The notes beneath the pieces are model-generated. The model saw only the letters and a program-made list of their open reading frames with translations, did not search any database and had not been told where the DNA came from. A DNA stretch of 43,794 bases, taken from positions 1-43,794 of the forward strand of contig JAQUYE010000018.1 of NCBI GenBank assembly GCA_028691965.1. Direction: 5' to 3'. Of this stretch, positions 34,707 through 43,794 are shown one piece after another. The number at the start of each line of letters is the position of its first letter. Position 1 is the first letter of the stretch. A program made the translations under genes and the position numbers. The stretch comes from Paludibacter sp. (lineage in GTDB: Bacteria; Bacteroidota; Bacteroidia; Bacteroidales; Paludibacteraceae).

Positions 34707-35702
34707 ATGGAAACTGTTGTTAGTGGCATTCGCCCTACCGGAAATCTGCACCTCGGAAATTATTTCGGGGCGCTCCGGAATTTTATATCAATGCAGAACG
34801 AACATAATTGTTATTTCTTCATTGCCGATTATCATTCGTTAACTACACATCCCACACCCCACGATCTGCATGGCAACGTGCGGCAAGTGCTGGTCGAATA
34901 CCTGGCTGCAGGACTGGATCCCGAAAAGGCTACCCTGTATATCCAGAGTGATGTGCCCGAAACGGCTGAGTTATACCTCTTTCTGAATATGAATGCCTAT
35001 ATTGGCGAGCTGGAACGTTGTACCTCCTTTAAGGATAAGATTCGTCAGCATCCACAAAATGTGAACGCGGGATTACTTACCTATCCTACGTTGATGGCAG
35101 CCGATATTATTATTCACCGGGCAACAAAGGTACCGGTGGGAAAAGATCAGGAACAACACCTGGAAATGACCCGTCAGTTCTCGAATCGCTTTAACAGGAT
35201 GTACGAGGTAGATTACTTCCCCGAACCACAGGCTTTTAATTTTGGTCAGGCGCTGGTAAAGATTCCCGGACTGAATGGCTCCGGTAAGATGGGAAAATCG
35301 GAAGGTGAAGGAAATGCAATCTTTTTGGCCGACGAGCCGGAAGCAATTCGTAAGAAAGTAATGAAAGCAGTCACTGATGCCGGTCCTACTGTTCCAAATC
35401 AGGAGAAACCGGAAGTGATTGAGAATTTATTTCAGTTGATGCGTGTTGTTTCTACTCCCGATACCGTGGAGTATTTCGACGAGAAATACAATAGCTGTCA
35501 GATTCGTTACGGTGACCTGAAAAAGCAGTTGGCCGAAGATATGGTTCTGTTTACCGCTCCTTTCCGGGAACGGATAAAGGAATTGCTGAGTGATGAAGCA
35601 TACATTTCGAAGGTTGCCCGCATGGGAAAAGAAAAGGCTCAGGCCAATGCAGCTAAAACGATTCGTGAAGTAAGAGAGATTATCGGCTTCAAGAGTTTCT
35701 GA
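34707..35702 (+). CDS. trpS: Tryptophanyl-tRNA synthetase
   Basis: Charges tRNA(Trp). The protein has 331 residues, the usual size. The frame is open through two upstream TTG codons, but ATG 34707 (METVVSGIRPTGNLHLGNYFGAL) is the family start. The class I HIGH motif is the HLGN of GNLHLGNYFGAL near residue 17, and the KMSKS motif is KMGKSEG near 190-196. FFIADYHSLTTH, NMNAYIGELERC and GKDQEQHLEMTR are typical. It follows the Lrp/AsnC gene by 12 bp. A strong terminator lies 23 bp after the stop. Confidence 0.96.
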   Translation: METVVSGIRPTGNLHLGNYFGALRNFISMQNEHNCYFFIADYHSLTTHPTPHDLHGNVRQVLVEYLAAGLDPEKATLYIQSDVPETAELYLFLNMNAYIGELERCTSFKDKIRQHPQNVNAGLLTYPTLMAADIIIHRATKVPVGKDQEQHLEMTRQFSNRFNRMYEVDYFPEPQAFNFGQALVKIPGLNGSGKMGKSEGEGNAIFLADEPEAIRKKVMKAVTDAGPTVPNQEKPEVIENLFQLMRVVSTPDTVEYFDEKYNSCQIRYGDLKKQLAEDMVLFTAPFRERIKELLSDEAYISKVARMGKEKAQANAAKTIREVREIIGFKSF

Positions 35703-35725
35703 TATACCTGGATTATTATATGCCG

Positions 35726-35766
35726 ACAGGGTGTTTCAATACAAAATTGAAACACCCTGTTGCTTT
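35726..35766 (+). terminator. Intrinsic terminator after trpS
   Basis: A 15-bp perfect stem (ACAGGGTGTTTCAAT at 35726-35740 with complement at 35746-35760) and a 5-nt loop are followed by TGCTTTTT. On the other strand no T-run follows, so it mainly serves trpS and not the convergent gph operon. Confidence 0.9.
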
Positions 35767-35784
35767 TTATAGGATAGTCTGTCG

Positions 35785-36441
35785 TTACCTGGCCGATACT
35801 AGCGTAACTATTTCATCTGCTTTCTCTACAAAGACAGTGGCTCCTGCTGCTTCCAGTTCGGATTGAGGACGAAATCCCCACAATACGCCAACGAAATCGA
35901 CACCGGCATTGATTGCTGTTGCTGCATCTACCCCCGAATCACCTATGTATAATGTTTCGGCGGTTGATACTCCGGCTGCTGTACATAGTTCCTCTACAAT
36001 ACGCGGAGAGGGCTTCACAGGCACCCCCTCGCGTTGGCCCAATACACTGACAAAGGGAATTTCAGGAAAAAAGTAGTTAACCAGTTCAACGGTACCCGAG
36101 TGGAATTTATTGGATGCAACAGCCAATTGATATCCTTTATGTGTAAGCTCAGCTAATAGTTCATTAATTCCCGGATAGGGGCGTGTTTCTTCTTCGCCAT
36201 GTTCCTGATAATACTTCATAAACTCATGTTTTACCATGGCAATCTCGTCAGTGCTTCGATTCGCCTCCGGTAAAGCCCGTTCTATTAATTTATTGATTCC
36301 GTTGCCCACAAAAAAGCGGTATGCCGCTTCGGGATGTACGGGGAAATTAAATTCGTTTAATGCATAATTAGTGGCAGCTGCCAGGTCGCCTATCGTATCG
36401 AGGAGTGTTCCATCCAGATCAAAAATAACCAGTTTCTTCAT
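35785..36441 (-). CDS. gph: HAD-family phosphoglycolate phosphatase
   Basis: A 218-residue haloacid-dehalogenase phosphatase. Motif I is FDLDGTLLDTIGD at residues 6-18, motif II is the Ser/Thr of AVASNKFH near 113, and motif III/IV is the late Lys (VKPSPRIVEELC) and YIGDSGVDAATAINAG. A helical cap lies between motifs I and II. It matches phosphoglycolate phosphatases (Gph), which salvage 2-phosphoglycolate formed in DNA repair, though HAD specificity is hard to read. Its ATG overlaps the stop of the AddA-like gene by four bases (ATGA-type), so it is translationally coupled and last in the operon. Confidence 0.85.
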   Translation of the reverse strand: MKKLVIFDLDGTLLDTIGDLAAATNYALNEFNFPVHPEAAYRFFVGNGINKLIERALPEANRSTDEIAMVKHEFMKYYQEHGEEETRPYPGINELLAELTHKGYQLAVASNKFHSGTVELVNYFFPEIPFVSVLGQREGVPVKPSPRIVEELCTAAGVSTAETLYIGDSGVDAATAINAGVDFVGVLWGFRPQSELEAAGATVFVEKADEIVTLVSAR

Positions 36442-39400
36442 TCAATTACAGTAATTACTTTGTTTAATTTTATATAACAGAGATAGCCTTTACAGCTGTA
36501 TCCCATTTGTTTTAGCAGTTCCCCGTATTGCTCCACCTGACGGAGGTGTTGTGGATGCTCAGCAGCTCCGAACTTATAATCGACCACAGTTGCTTGTTGT
36601 CCACGCAGCACTACCCGGTCGGGTCGATATAGCTGTCCCCCCGGAGTAACAATACTCGTCTCGTTCAATGCATTTGCAGCCGGATCAAACCAGCTTTCCA
36701 CCTGAGGGAGTCGACGAAAGGCATCCAGGTCGCTGGTTATGATAGCCGATTCCTTCACGGTGATCCGTCCCTGACGGATTAACCTGTCAACAAAAGGTTG
36801 GTAGTCGTCGGGGTGCTGCAGTTCACTCATGATCTCATGCATCAGGTTTCCGTAGTCGAGCGGGTTTTCAGTGATATCTGTTTCTTCGCGGCTAAAATTG
36901 TTTATGCTATGCCGAATCCGCAGACGACCCTGCAATAGTTCAACGGGGTAGTGATTAGCTGCAGCAGAAGATGGTGTAACTGCTTGTCCGGCTCTTTTTC
37001 TACTCACCGGCTCCCCGTAGGTATAGGTGCCCGAATCCGTATCAAAGTCACCCATTTCAAATTCCTGCTCCTGATTAGTTAGTGTGGTGTATAGGAGTGA
37101 CGACAGACTATCAATGGTAATGGTTCCTTTTTTAGTTGGTTTAGGCATTTTACCAATACAATGCATCTCGTTCCGTGCCCGGGTAAAGGCAACATAAGCA
37201 ACATTCAGATTGTCGATGAAGGTATGCATCATCTCCTGGTAATATTGCTGTGCGAAAACAGATTTCCCTAACCGTGAAGTGTACTCCACCGGTAACAGCG
37301 GTAACTGTGCAAAAGGTTCAACAGTGGTTTCACACCAGAGGATGGGCCGCATACGGTTATCCAGTTTCCAGTCGCAGAACGGCATAATTACCACTTTAAA
37401 GTCAAGCCCCTTCGCTTTATGGATGGTCATGATGCGCATAGCTTGCTCATTTTCGGGCATAGGGATGGTCTTCGTAATCCCTGATTTATCCCACCACTGC
37501 ACAAAGCTGTTAAGGTCGGCCGTCTTGCCCTTGCTATAACTAAAAATTACATCCTGAAACGATTGAAGGAATATGGCCTCTCCGTGCCAGTCAACCAATT
37601 GAAAACGATAAATGATCTGTTCACACATTTCGAAAAGAGGGAGCTGCTTAAGAAGCGCTAATTCCTCGTTTTCAGCTTCAGTAAAATGCGGACAAAGCTG
37701 TCCCTCTACCTTCGTTTTACTGAAAAAGGCTGCCAGAGCTTCATTGTCGGGCAGACCAAGAGCTCCCCGGCCATATTCATAACTTACGATAGCTTGTTGT
37801 ACCGGATCATCAGGATGAATAAACAGGTGGAGCAGTCCCGTCAGGAAGCGTACCGAAGAGGCAGAAGAGATTAACAACCCTTCGTTACCGATTACATCGT
37901 AGCTGATATCGGGTTTGGCTTCAGGAGTTGTTTTGAAATTCAATAGTTTTTCAATAATCAACTGTTGCTCTTTTTTGGTTCGCACCAGAAATGCAATGTC
38001 ACAAGGCAGGAAACCCCGTCTTTGTATATCTTCTACCAGCACTGGTAGTTGTTCCAGGCTCAGCTCCGTCCATTTCTCGTCACCAGCTTCGTCGTCAATA
38101 AAACTAAAACGTACCATTCCCTCACCTGCGTTAGGTTTGGTTTTCTGTACCACCTGTTTATAGGCATTACGAATGGTGTCAGTAAGGGAGTTAAGTTCGG
38201 GAAGAACTTCACTAACAGTTTCAATTTCTTTATTCAGTAGCTCCTGAACGCAATCGGCAGCTTTTGTAAAGAACAGACTGTTGAATTCTACAAGTTGCCT
38301 GTCGCTGCGGTAATTAGTATCCAGTGAGCGGTCGTTCAGTTGTTCGGGACTGTAATCGGCATACAACTGACTGTCGAGCAGTTTCCAGTCGGAGTTTCGC
38401 CAGCGGTAAATACTTTGTTTAACATCACCTACTACCAGGTTGTCGTGCCCATTCGCCAGACTATTAGTTATAAGTGGCAGGAAGTTTTTCCATTGCATTA
38501 CCGAAGTATCCTGGAATTCATCAATCATAAAATGATCGATTCGCAGTCCGGTTTTCTCGTAGATAAACGGAGTCTCACTACTATCGATGATTTTATGCAA
38601 CAAGCTGTTTGAATCCGAAATGAGCATGATGTTCTGATCGTTGGTCAGCTTCTGAATCTGCAGCGACAAATCCGACATAATACCTAAGGTGTTCAGGTGC
38701 TTCTTTATGATGAGGGCAGTATTGTACTCTATGATTCCGGTATCAAGCCGGGTCAGCACTTCCTGCATTTTGGCTTGTAATCCGTTGTGGTAAACCCCTT
38801 TGATAGCTTCCACGATATCAGGAGGAGTGGATTTGGTATAGCAGTTTTCTACTTCTTCGGCCATATTCCTGAAGGTCGGAGTCGCTTCCAGCTTCTCACT
38901 AATCTTATTCAGTGACAGCATTTGGCTGCGTGATCCGCCTTTAAAATCTTCAGGTATGAGTCCCGCCTGTTCAATTAACTGTAACGCTTCCTTGCTGATG
39001 GTGGAGAGATCGTCGGTAAAGGTTTGGAGAATAGTGCTAAGCTCTCCTCTGAAAGTCTTCAGAAATTCACGATCGTGGAGTTTTTGGTGTACTGCTTCGG
39101 CTTTGTGCTGGTAGTTTTCCTTGAATATCTCGTGTCCCAGTCCCATAATATTGGAGCGCATGTTCCAATGTTCCGATTTCTCCATCTTTTCCTCGGCATA
39201 ACTGGTCAGCCAGTCGAGCAGCTGTTTATTTTCAGCCGACGAGAGTTCGAAAAAGAGATTGTCGACAGCCTGTTCGAGCACATCCTGCGTGTCCAACTCC
39301 AGAGCGTATCCTCCGTGCACCCCGATTTCGCGGGCAAACGACCGGATAACCTGCTGAAAGAACTTGTCGATGGTGCTTATGGAAAATGACGAGTAGTCGT

Positions 39401-39689
39401 GCAATATGGCAATCAGTATTTTCTCAGCCCGTTCACGAACCTGTTCTTCCGAATACCTGTAGGTATCCATCAGTTCGCGGAGGTAGTCAGAGGGTTGCTG
39501 GTGCGCCAGTTTATGAAGTTCGAATATGATTCGTGACTTCATTTCCTCCGTAGCTTTGTTGGTAAAGGTAACAGCAAGAATGGAGCGATGACGGTTGGAA
39601 TGAGCATCCTTAAACAACAAACGGATATATTCTCCGGTGAGCCGGAAGGTCTTTCCGGAGCCGGCAGAAGCACGGTATACGGTTAACAT
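36438..39689 (-). CDS. AddA/RecB-like UvrD helicase with C-terminal nuclease
   Basis: A 1083-residue double-strand break end-processing enzyme. Helicase motifs in order are Walker A VYRASAGSGKTFRL (residues 4-17), Ia LAVTFTNKATEEMK, II MIDEFQDTSVMQW near 388-400, III VVGDVKQSIYRWRN, IV DTNYRSDRQLVEF, V MTIHKAKGLDFKVVI and VI VAYVAFTRARNEMH. The C-terminal part has a PD-(D/E)xK nuclease signature, DRVVLRG then TVVDYKFG near 1035, with a QVEQYGELL helix. Together this is the AddA type. The expected AddB partner is not adjacent. The operon instead runs tadA (12 bp upstream) to gph (4-bp overlap). Confidence 0.87.
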   Translation of the reverse strand: MLTVYRASAGSGKTFRLTGEYIRLLFKDAHSNRHRSILAVTFTNKATEEMKSRIIFELHKLAHQQPSDYLRELMDTYRYSEEQVRERAEKILIAILHDYSSFSISTIDKFFQQVIRSFAREIGVHGGYALELDTQDVLEQAVDNLFFELSSAENKQLLDWLTSYAEEKMEKSEHWNMRSNIMGLGHEIFKENYQHKAEAVHQKLHDREFLKTFRGELSTILQTFTDDLSTISKEALQLIEQAGLIPEDFKGGSRSQMLSLNKISEKLEATPTFRNMAEEVENCYTKSTPPDIVEAIKGVYHNGLQAKMQEVLTRLDTGIIEYNTALIIKKHLNTLGIMSDLSLQIQKLTNDQNIMLISDSNSLLHKIIDSSETPFIYEKTGLRIDHFMIDEFQDTSVMQWKNFLPLITNSLANGHDNLVVGDVKQSIYRWRNSDWKLLDSQLYADYSPEQLNDRSLDTNYRSDRQLVEFNSLFFTKAADCVQELLNKEIETVSEVLPELNSLTDTIRNAYKQVVQKTKPNAGEGMVRFSFIDDEAGDEKWTELSLEQLPVLVEDIQRRGFLPCDIAFLVRTKKEQQLIIEKLLNFKTTPEAKPDISYDVIGNEGLLISSASSVRFLTGLLHLFIHPDDPVQQAIVSYEYGRGALGLPDNEALAAFFSKTKVEGQLCPHFTEAENEELALLKQLPLFEMCEQIIYRFQLVDWHGEAIFLQSFQDVIFSYSKGKTADLNSFVQWWDKSGITKTIPMPENEQAMRIMTIHKAKGLDFKVVIMPFCDWKLDNRMRPILWCETTVEPFAQLPLLPVEYTSRLGKSVFAQQYYQEMMHTFIDNLNVAYVAFTRARNEMHCIGKMPKPTKKGTITIDSLSSLLYTTLTNQEQEFEMGDFDTDSGTYTYGEPVSRKRAGQAVTPSSAAANHYPVELLQGRLRIRHSINNFSREETDITENPLDYGNLMHEIMSELQHPDDYQPFVDRLIRQGRITVKESAIITSDLDAFRRLPQVESWFDPAANALNETSIVTPGGQLYRPDRVVLRGQQATVVDYKFGAAEHPQHLRQVEQYGELLKQMGYSCKGYLCYIKLNKVITVIE

Positions 39690-39701
39690 AGGCAGGGCTT
39701 T

Positions 39702-40133
39702 TTAGCGTTTCTTACGAAAGAACTCTTTTACAAGAGCACTACATTCGTCCTCCATCACGCCGAAAACAACTTCAGCTTTCGGGTGCAGAGCTTGAGGGGC
39801 AAAGCGTTGATAGCCTCTTTTTTCATCACGGGCACCAATTACAATACGGCTAATCTGCGACCAGCCAAGTGCACCGGCACACATAACGCAGGGTTCGAGT
39901 GTAACATAGATCGTACAGCCGACGAGGTATTTACCTCCCAGAAAGCCGGCTGCTGCTGTGATTGCCTGCATCTCGGCATGTGCTGTTACATCGGTCAGCG
40001 TTTCAGTAAGGTTATGTCCCCTTGCTATAATGCGATCGTTACATACAATCACAGCACCAATGGGAACTTCATCCCTTGCAAAAGCTGCACGAGCTTCAGC
40101 AAGGGCTTGTTTCATATAGTGTTCATCATTCAT
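39702..40133 (-). CDS. tadA: tRNA-specific adenosine deaminase
   Basis: Deaminates the wobble adenosine of tRNA(Arg) to inosine. A 143-residue cytidine-deaminase fold protein. The zinc and catalytic residues lie in TAHAEMQAI (His and Glu, near 51-59) and EPCVMCAGALGWSQI (two Cys, near 80-94). The family start is MNDEHYMKQALAEARAAF, and the specific GAVIVCNDRIIARGHN is typical of TadA. One base separates its ATG from the parE stop, so they are tightly coupled. A general nucleoside or guanine deaminase is the less likely alternative. Confidence 0.9.
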   Translation of the reverse strand: MNDEHYMKQALAEARAAFARDEVPIGAVIVCNDRIIARGHNLTETLTDVTAHAEMQAITAAAGFLGGKYLVGCTIYVTLEPCVMCAGALGWSQISRIVIGARDEKRGYQRFAPQALHPKAEVVFGVMEDECSALVKEFFRKKR

Positions 40134-40134
40134 A

Positions 40135-42000
40135 TCAGGCTACATCCTCTTCCACAACCAGGTTCTCGATAATAAAGTTTTGACGTTCCGAGGTGTTTTT
40201 ACCCATATAGAACGATAATAGCTCATTTACCCCATCCTCTTTTTTAAGTGTTACCTGGTCGAGCCGTATATCTTTACCAATAAAATGCCTGAATTCATCC
40301 GGAGATATCTCACCTAATCCCTTAAATCGGGTAATTTCAGCATTTGCACCCAGCTTTTGGATGGCACTGATTCGTTCCTCTTCTGAGTAACAGTAAAGGG
40401 TTTCTTTTTTATTTCTTACCCTGAAAAGAGGTGTCTGCAAAATGTACACATGACCTTTTTTGATTAATTCAGGGAAAAACTGAAGGAAGAAGGTGATAAG
40501 CAGTAGTCGGATGTGCATCCCATCCACATCGGCATCAGTAGCAACAATCACCTTGTTATACCGTAATCCTTCAATACTTTCTTCGATGTTGAGGGCTGCC
40601 TGAAGCAGGTTAAACTCCTCATTCTCGTATACGATTTTCTTGGTAAGTCCGTAGCTGTTCAGCGGCTTCCCCCGCAAGCTGAATACTGCCTGTGTAGTAA
40701 CATCACGGCTTTTAGTAATCGAACCACTGGCCGAATCACCTTCGGTAATAAAAATGCATGAATCTTCGGTGTTCCCCTTAGAGTCGTTGTAATGGATACG
40801 GCAATCCCGCAATTTACGGTTATGAAGGTTGACCTTTTTAGCTCTTTCACGAGCCAGCTTGGTAACCCCGGCAATTGCTTTGCGTTCTTTTTCAGAGTCC
40901 TGGATTTTCTGAAGCATAGCATTTGCCGATTCGGTGTTGCGATGTAGGAAGTTATCCAGTTCTTTTTTAAGAAAGTCGGAAATAAACTTATTAATTGAGA
41001 TCCCGTCTTTCGAAATGTCGCGTGAGCCGAGTTTGGTTTTGGTCTGCGATTCGAACACCGGTTCTTCAACACTGATGGCCACAGCTGCGACGATCCCGTT
41101 TCGGATGTCGGTCAACTCCATGTTTTTATTGTAGAACTCTTTAATGGTTCTTGCCACAGCTTCACGGAAAGCACTTTGGTGAGTTCCTCCCTGAGTGGTA
41201 TGCTGGCCGTTTACGAACGAATAATATTCTTCTCCGTACTGATCCGTATGCGTAAAAGCAATTTCGATATCTTCTTCTTTCAGGTGAATAATAGGATAGA
41301 GTGCTTCGGAGGTAATATTCTCGTTGAGCAGGTCCAACAGTCCGTTGCGCGAATGGATTTTCTTCCCGTTAAAGATGAGTGTAAGGCCCGTGTTGAGATA
41401 GGCATAGTTACGAAGCATGGTTTCGATATACTCATCATTGTATTTGTAGTTTTCGAAGAGCGTCTCGTCGGGTTCAAAGTACACATAGGTACCGGTATCA
41501 CTCCCTTCGTAGGCTTCTATCCCGTAGTCCTTAGTCAGTTTTCCCTGCGCAAACTCAGCCGCTCTGGTTTGTCCTTCGCGAAAACTTTTTACAATAAATT
41601 TCCTTGCCAGAGCGTTTACAGCCTTTGTACCCACACCATTCAGTCCAACTGACTTTTTAAAGGCCTTCGAGTCGTACTTACCTCCGGTATTCATAACGCT
41701 GACAGCGTCGATCATTTTCCCCAACGGAATACCCCGGCCATAATCACGAACTGTCACATGCCCGTCGTGTACATCAACAGTTATCTGGCGACCGGCACCC
41801 ATGCGGAATTCGTCCACACAGTTATCCAATACTTCTTTTAATAAAACATAAATACCATCATCCGAATGCGACCCGTCACCCAGTTTTCCGATATACATAC
41901 CCGGACGCCTGCGTACATGCTCTAACCCTTCGAGGGTGATAATGTTACTGTCGCTGTAATCTACTTGTTGCATCGGTTTTTCATCTTCAGTTGCTGCCAT
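40135..42000 (-). CDS. parE: DNA topoisomerase IV subunit B
   Basis: ATPase subunit of the decatenating type II topoisomerase, 621 residues. The GHKL ATPase part has [15 protein letters not shown] (the catalytic Glu and metal Asn), [11 protein letters not shown] and [14 protein letters not shown]. The transducer/TOPRIM part has [29 protein letters not shown] and [15 protein letters not shown]. The N-terminal [21 protein letters not shown] is the ParE version seen in Bacteroidetes and separates it from GyrB. It follows the EnvC-like gene by 13 bp and precedes tadA by 1 bp. parC is not in the window. Confidence 0.94.
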   Translation of the reverse strand: MAATEDEKPMQQVDYSDSNIITLEGLEHVRRRPGMYIGKLGDGSHSDDGIYVLLKEVLDNCVDEFRMGAGRQITVDVHDGHVTVRDYGRGIPLGKMIDAVSVMNTGGKYDSKAFKKSVGLNGVGTKAVNALARKFIVKSFREGQTRAAEFAQGKLTKDYGIEAYEGSDTGTYVYFEPDETLFENYKYNDEYIETMLRNYAYLNTGLTLIFNGKKIHSRNGLLDLLNENITSEALYPIIHLKEEDIEIAFTHTDQYGEEYYSFVNGQHTTQGGTHQSAFREAVARTIKEFYNKNMELTDIRNGIVAAVAISVEEPVFESQTKTKLGSRDISKDGISINKFISDFLKKELDNFLHRNTESANAMLQKIQDSEKERKAIAGVTKLARERAKKVNLHNRKLRDCRIHYNDSKGNTEDSCIFITEGDSASGSITKSRDVTTQAVFSLRGKPLNSYGLTKKIVYENEEFNLLQAALNIEESIEGLRYNKVIVATDADVDGMHIRLLLITFFLQFFPELIKKGHVYILQTPLFRVRNKKETLYCYSEEERISAIQKLGANAEITRFKGLGEISPDEFRHFIGKDIRLDQVTLKKEDGVNELLSFYMGKNTSERQNFIIENLVVEEDVA

Positions 42001-42013
42001 GTTCTCTCTTTTA

Positions 42014-43276
42014 TTAACGTGTGATCCAGGATTCCGGATTCAGAATGTTCCTTTCTTTCCAGATCTGAAAATACAATTCGGTTTTATTATCGTTGTCGGG
42101 GTCGGTATAAATTCGGCCCAGACTTTGTTTTGCACTTACCTTTTGACCTACTTTTACACTTACTCCTGTCAGGTTCGAATATACCGACCAGTATTGTCCG
42201 TGCTGAATAATAATAGCGTAATTGCTTCCCGGTACTGTAAAGATTTTCGAAACGGTTCCTTCAAAAACAGCCCTTGCCAGAGTTCCGGCAGGAGTTTGAA
42301 TGTAAATACCCTTGTTATTTATGGTCACGTATTTCAAAACCGGGTGTGGCTGTACACCGAATCGTCCACTTATAAATCCACGCTCAGCGGGCCATGGTAA
42401 GCGACCGGCATTGGAAGCGAAACTACCTGATATGAGTTGTTGCTCTTTCGTTAAGGTATTTTCCTTCCCTGTTGCTTTGGTGGGTTGCTGTGTTTTCTTT
42501 TCGCCCGGTTTTGTCTCTTCTTTTTTTGCTTTTGCTTTCGCCTGTTCTTCCTGCTTTCGGATTTCTTCAGCAATGATCTGTTCGATTTTTTTATTCAGCT
42601 CATTGGCAATCCGTTGTTGACGGCGTTGCTCTGCACGAAGTGAACTTTCCTTTTTCTTTAGTGCTCCAAGGGCAACATCTTCCTTTCGTTTATCAACTTC
42701 CAGTTTTTTCTTTTCCGATTCTTGTTTTAATCGTATTTCCTCCTGGGTCTGACGATGCCGTTCCAGTTGTTCGGCTTTAGCTTTCAGTTCAGCCTGGGTC
42801 TTTTCGATTTCGGCCGCCTGGTGTTTGCGGTAGTTGGCAAATTCCTGCAAGTAACGTAAACGCCGGTACGACTGATCGAAATTATCCGACGATAGTACAA
42901 ACATTATTTTATTATAAATACTCCGGTTCACATAGGTCTCCCGAACTGTATGTGCATATTCCTCCTTGCGTTCTTTTAATTCCCGCTCCATTTTTCGGGT
43001 CTCAGCATTTAGCTTGCTCATTTCCCGATCCAGTGCATTGATCTCCTGCGCAATTGTTGTAATAAGGTTGTCGCGTTGCTTAATATTCTTAGTTAAAACG
43101 TTTAGTTTGTTCAGGGTGGTACGCTGATTTTTCCTGGTCTCGTTAAGAATTTTTCCGGTTGTTTCCAGTTGACGCAAGGCTTCCTTGCGTTTACGCTCCA
43201 GCTCTTCTACACTCTGACCTGTGGCGAGTGTACAAACGGATAAAAACAAAACGAACGTATAGATGATTTTTCGCAT
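42014..43276 (-). CDS. EnvC-like murein hydrolase activator (degenerate LytM domain)
   Basis: A 420-residue exported protein. Signal peptide [21 protein letters not shown], then a long charged coiled coil (about 22-265, rich in RKEALRQLE and [13 protein letters not shown]), a Lys/Thr/Glu linker, and a C-terminal LytM/M23 domain (about 300-415: [38 protein letters not shown]). The zinc-site residues are lost: the HxxxD position reads NNKGIYIQ and the HxH position reads ELYFQ. So it should not cleave peptidoglycan itself but, like EnvC and NlpD, activate amidases at cell division. It starts 3 bp after the DUF4292 gene and leads into parE. Confidence 0.88.
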   Translation of the reverse strand: MRKIIYTFVLFLSVCTLATGQSVEELERKRKEALRQLETTGKILNETRKNQRTTLNKLNVLTKNIKQRDNLITTIAQEINALDREMSKLNAETRKMERELKERKEEYAHTVRETYVNRSIYNKIMFVLSSDNFDQSYRRLRYLQEFANYRKHQAAEIEKTQAELKAKAEQLERHRQTQEEIRLKQESEKKKLEVDKRKEDVALGALKKKESSLRAEQRRQQRIANELNKKIEQIIAEEIRKQEEQAKAKAKKEETKPGEKKTQQPTKATGKENTLTKEQQLISGSFASNAGRLPWPAERGFISGRFGVQPHPVLKYVTINNKGIYIQTPAGTLARAVFEGTVSKIFTVPGSNYAIIIQHGQYWSVYSNLTGVSVKVGQKVSAKQSLGRIYTDPDNDNKTELYFQIWKERNILNPESWITR

Positions 43277-43279
43277 AAC

Positions 43280-43794
43280 TTACTTAAGAAACTTAACTGA
43301 ATTACCCACTTTATATCCGGCGGTACTTATCTCCGGAATGTTGATTGGCTCATTGGCGACCAGGCGGGTCAGCACGATTGTCAGGTCGAACTTCTTTGAG
43401 CCGGCACGCAGGTTTAACTGATGCCTGAAAGGAAACACCAGTCCGTTCTGATCTGTGAACTGGTCGTAGTTTGCGGCGAATTGAGCATCCTCATTCGGCA
43501 GACTAACTTCCGAACGTCTGATTGTATAGTCACTACCCAGGGTGAATTGTTGCCGGAATGATGTGCTTGTCCTGCTAAGGTACATTACTCCATCCTTAGT
43601 CGTGGGCTTAAGAGTCGTTAGCGATGCCCCGTTAACTACAAATAATCTGTTGGTGAGCAAGGCCTCTATAGTTGTAAAATCCAGACTAATACCGAATTGA
43701 TCGCTAAACTGTGAATAAGTACCGGTGTACACAAGCTTTCGCATTTTATCAAGCACCAAAAAACTTTCTTTTGTGAAGCGTGCTACAAACATTT
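43280..43794 (-). CDS. DUF4292 protein, C-terminal part (5' end outside window)
   Basis: About 171 residues are visible. The first Met in frame is only two bases from the window edge, and DUF4292 proteins are usually near 250-270 residues, so the N-terminus, with its expected lipoprotein signal, is missing. Visible features are RKLVYTGTYSQFSDQFGISLDF, IEALLTNRLFVV, and NIPEISTAGYKVGNSVKFLK at the end, with strand-rich, polar sequence. The LolA/LolB-like fold ascribed to this family suggests work with lipoproteins, an inference. The EnvC-like gene starts 3 bp later, so they share an operon. Confidence 0.78.
   Translation of the reverse strand, partial: MFVARFTKESFLVLDKMRKLVYTGTYSQFSDQFGISLDFTTIEALLTNRLFVVNGASLTTLKPTTKDGVMYLSRTSTSFRQQFTLGSDYTIRRSEVSLPNEDAQFAANYDQFTDQNGLVFPFRHQLNLRAGSKKFDLTIVLTRLVANEPINIPEISTAGYKVGNSVKFLK

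Noticed and set aside
42014..43276. Active M23 endopeptidase
   Set aside because: The zinc ligands of both motifs are replaced, so an EnvC-like activator role fits better.
1..43794. Defence island, prophage, integrative element or biosynthetic cluster
   Set aside because: No integrase, transposase, phage structural gene, toxin-antitoxin pair, restriction gene or synthase was found, and the gene content is even and housekeeping in type.

Overview
The window looks like a chromosomal segment of a member of the order Bacteroidales (Bacteroidota). Three things point there. Short copies of the phylum's -7 promoter element (TAnnTTTG) sit in front of many transcription units, while Shine-Dalgarno sequences are not obvious. 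The gene content is typical: a ParE with the Bacteroidetes-type N-terminus, an AddA-like helicase-nuclease, a DUF4292 protein, a CHU_C/FlgD-like C-terminal domain, and many SSC-type lipoproteins. Base composition and coding style look even across the window, and I see no insertion sequence, integrase, phage gene, tRNA, rRNA or CRISPR array. I cannot name a genus from the sequence alone.

Layout. 1-4.06 kb (minus): ansA, a TerB/DnaJ protein, a Wzx-like flippase and a glycosyltransferase cut by the window edge. 4.14-6.48 kb (plus): a TonB-dependent receptor with aroK, divergent from ansA. 6.5-10.8 kb (plus): dnaE and trxA. 10.77-14.3 kb (minus): dnaN, a DnaQ-type exonuclease, a Ser/Arg-rich secreted protein and a TrmN6-type methyltransferase. 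14.4-16.07 kb (minus): trmD and argC. 16.1-17.9 kb (minus): zupT with a free-standing MetH reactivation domain. 18.0-23.3 kb (minus): a tyrosine phenol-lyase/tryptophanase family enzyme, a PBP4-type dacB, and pnp. 23.4-26.75 kb (plus): a small lipoprotein and an AsmA-family protein. 26.75-27.7 kb (minus): a lipoprotein with a predicted beta-barrel. 27.7-28.7 kb: a 1-kb region with no convincing protein gene. 28.7-29.7 kb (minus): asd. 29.8-31.3 kb (plus): a secreted lamin-tail protein. 31.4-34.2 kb (plus): four FKBP-family paralogues. 34.2-35.7 kb (plus): an Lrp/AsnC regulator and trpS. 35.8-43.8 kb (minus): a tight operon of DUF4292 protein, EnvC-like protein, parE, tadA, AddA-like nuclease and gph.

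Most of the window is housekeeping: replication (dnaE, dnaN, exonuclease, parE), RNA modification and decay (trmD, tadA, TrmN6, pnp), amino-acid synthesis (argC, aroK, asd) and envelope biogenesis. The most unusual part is the 27.7-28.7 kb gap. It holds a candidate ~260-nt structured RNA with its own promoter and intrinsic terminator, a pair of 20-bp direct repeats before that promoter, an exactly phased array of seven 22-bp units, and a 34-bp dyad centred on a 16-bp perfect palindrome. Other points of interest are the lyase, with phenol-lyase specificity residues but altered cofactor-pocket residues, the separate MetH activation domain, and the FKBP cluster with one member lacking the catalytic domain. 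No clear new multi-gene system such as a defence island was found.
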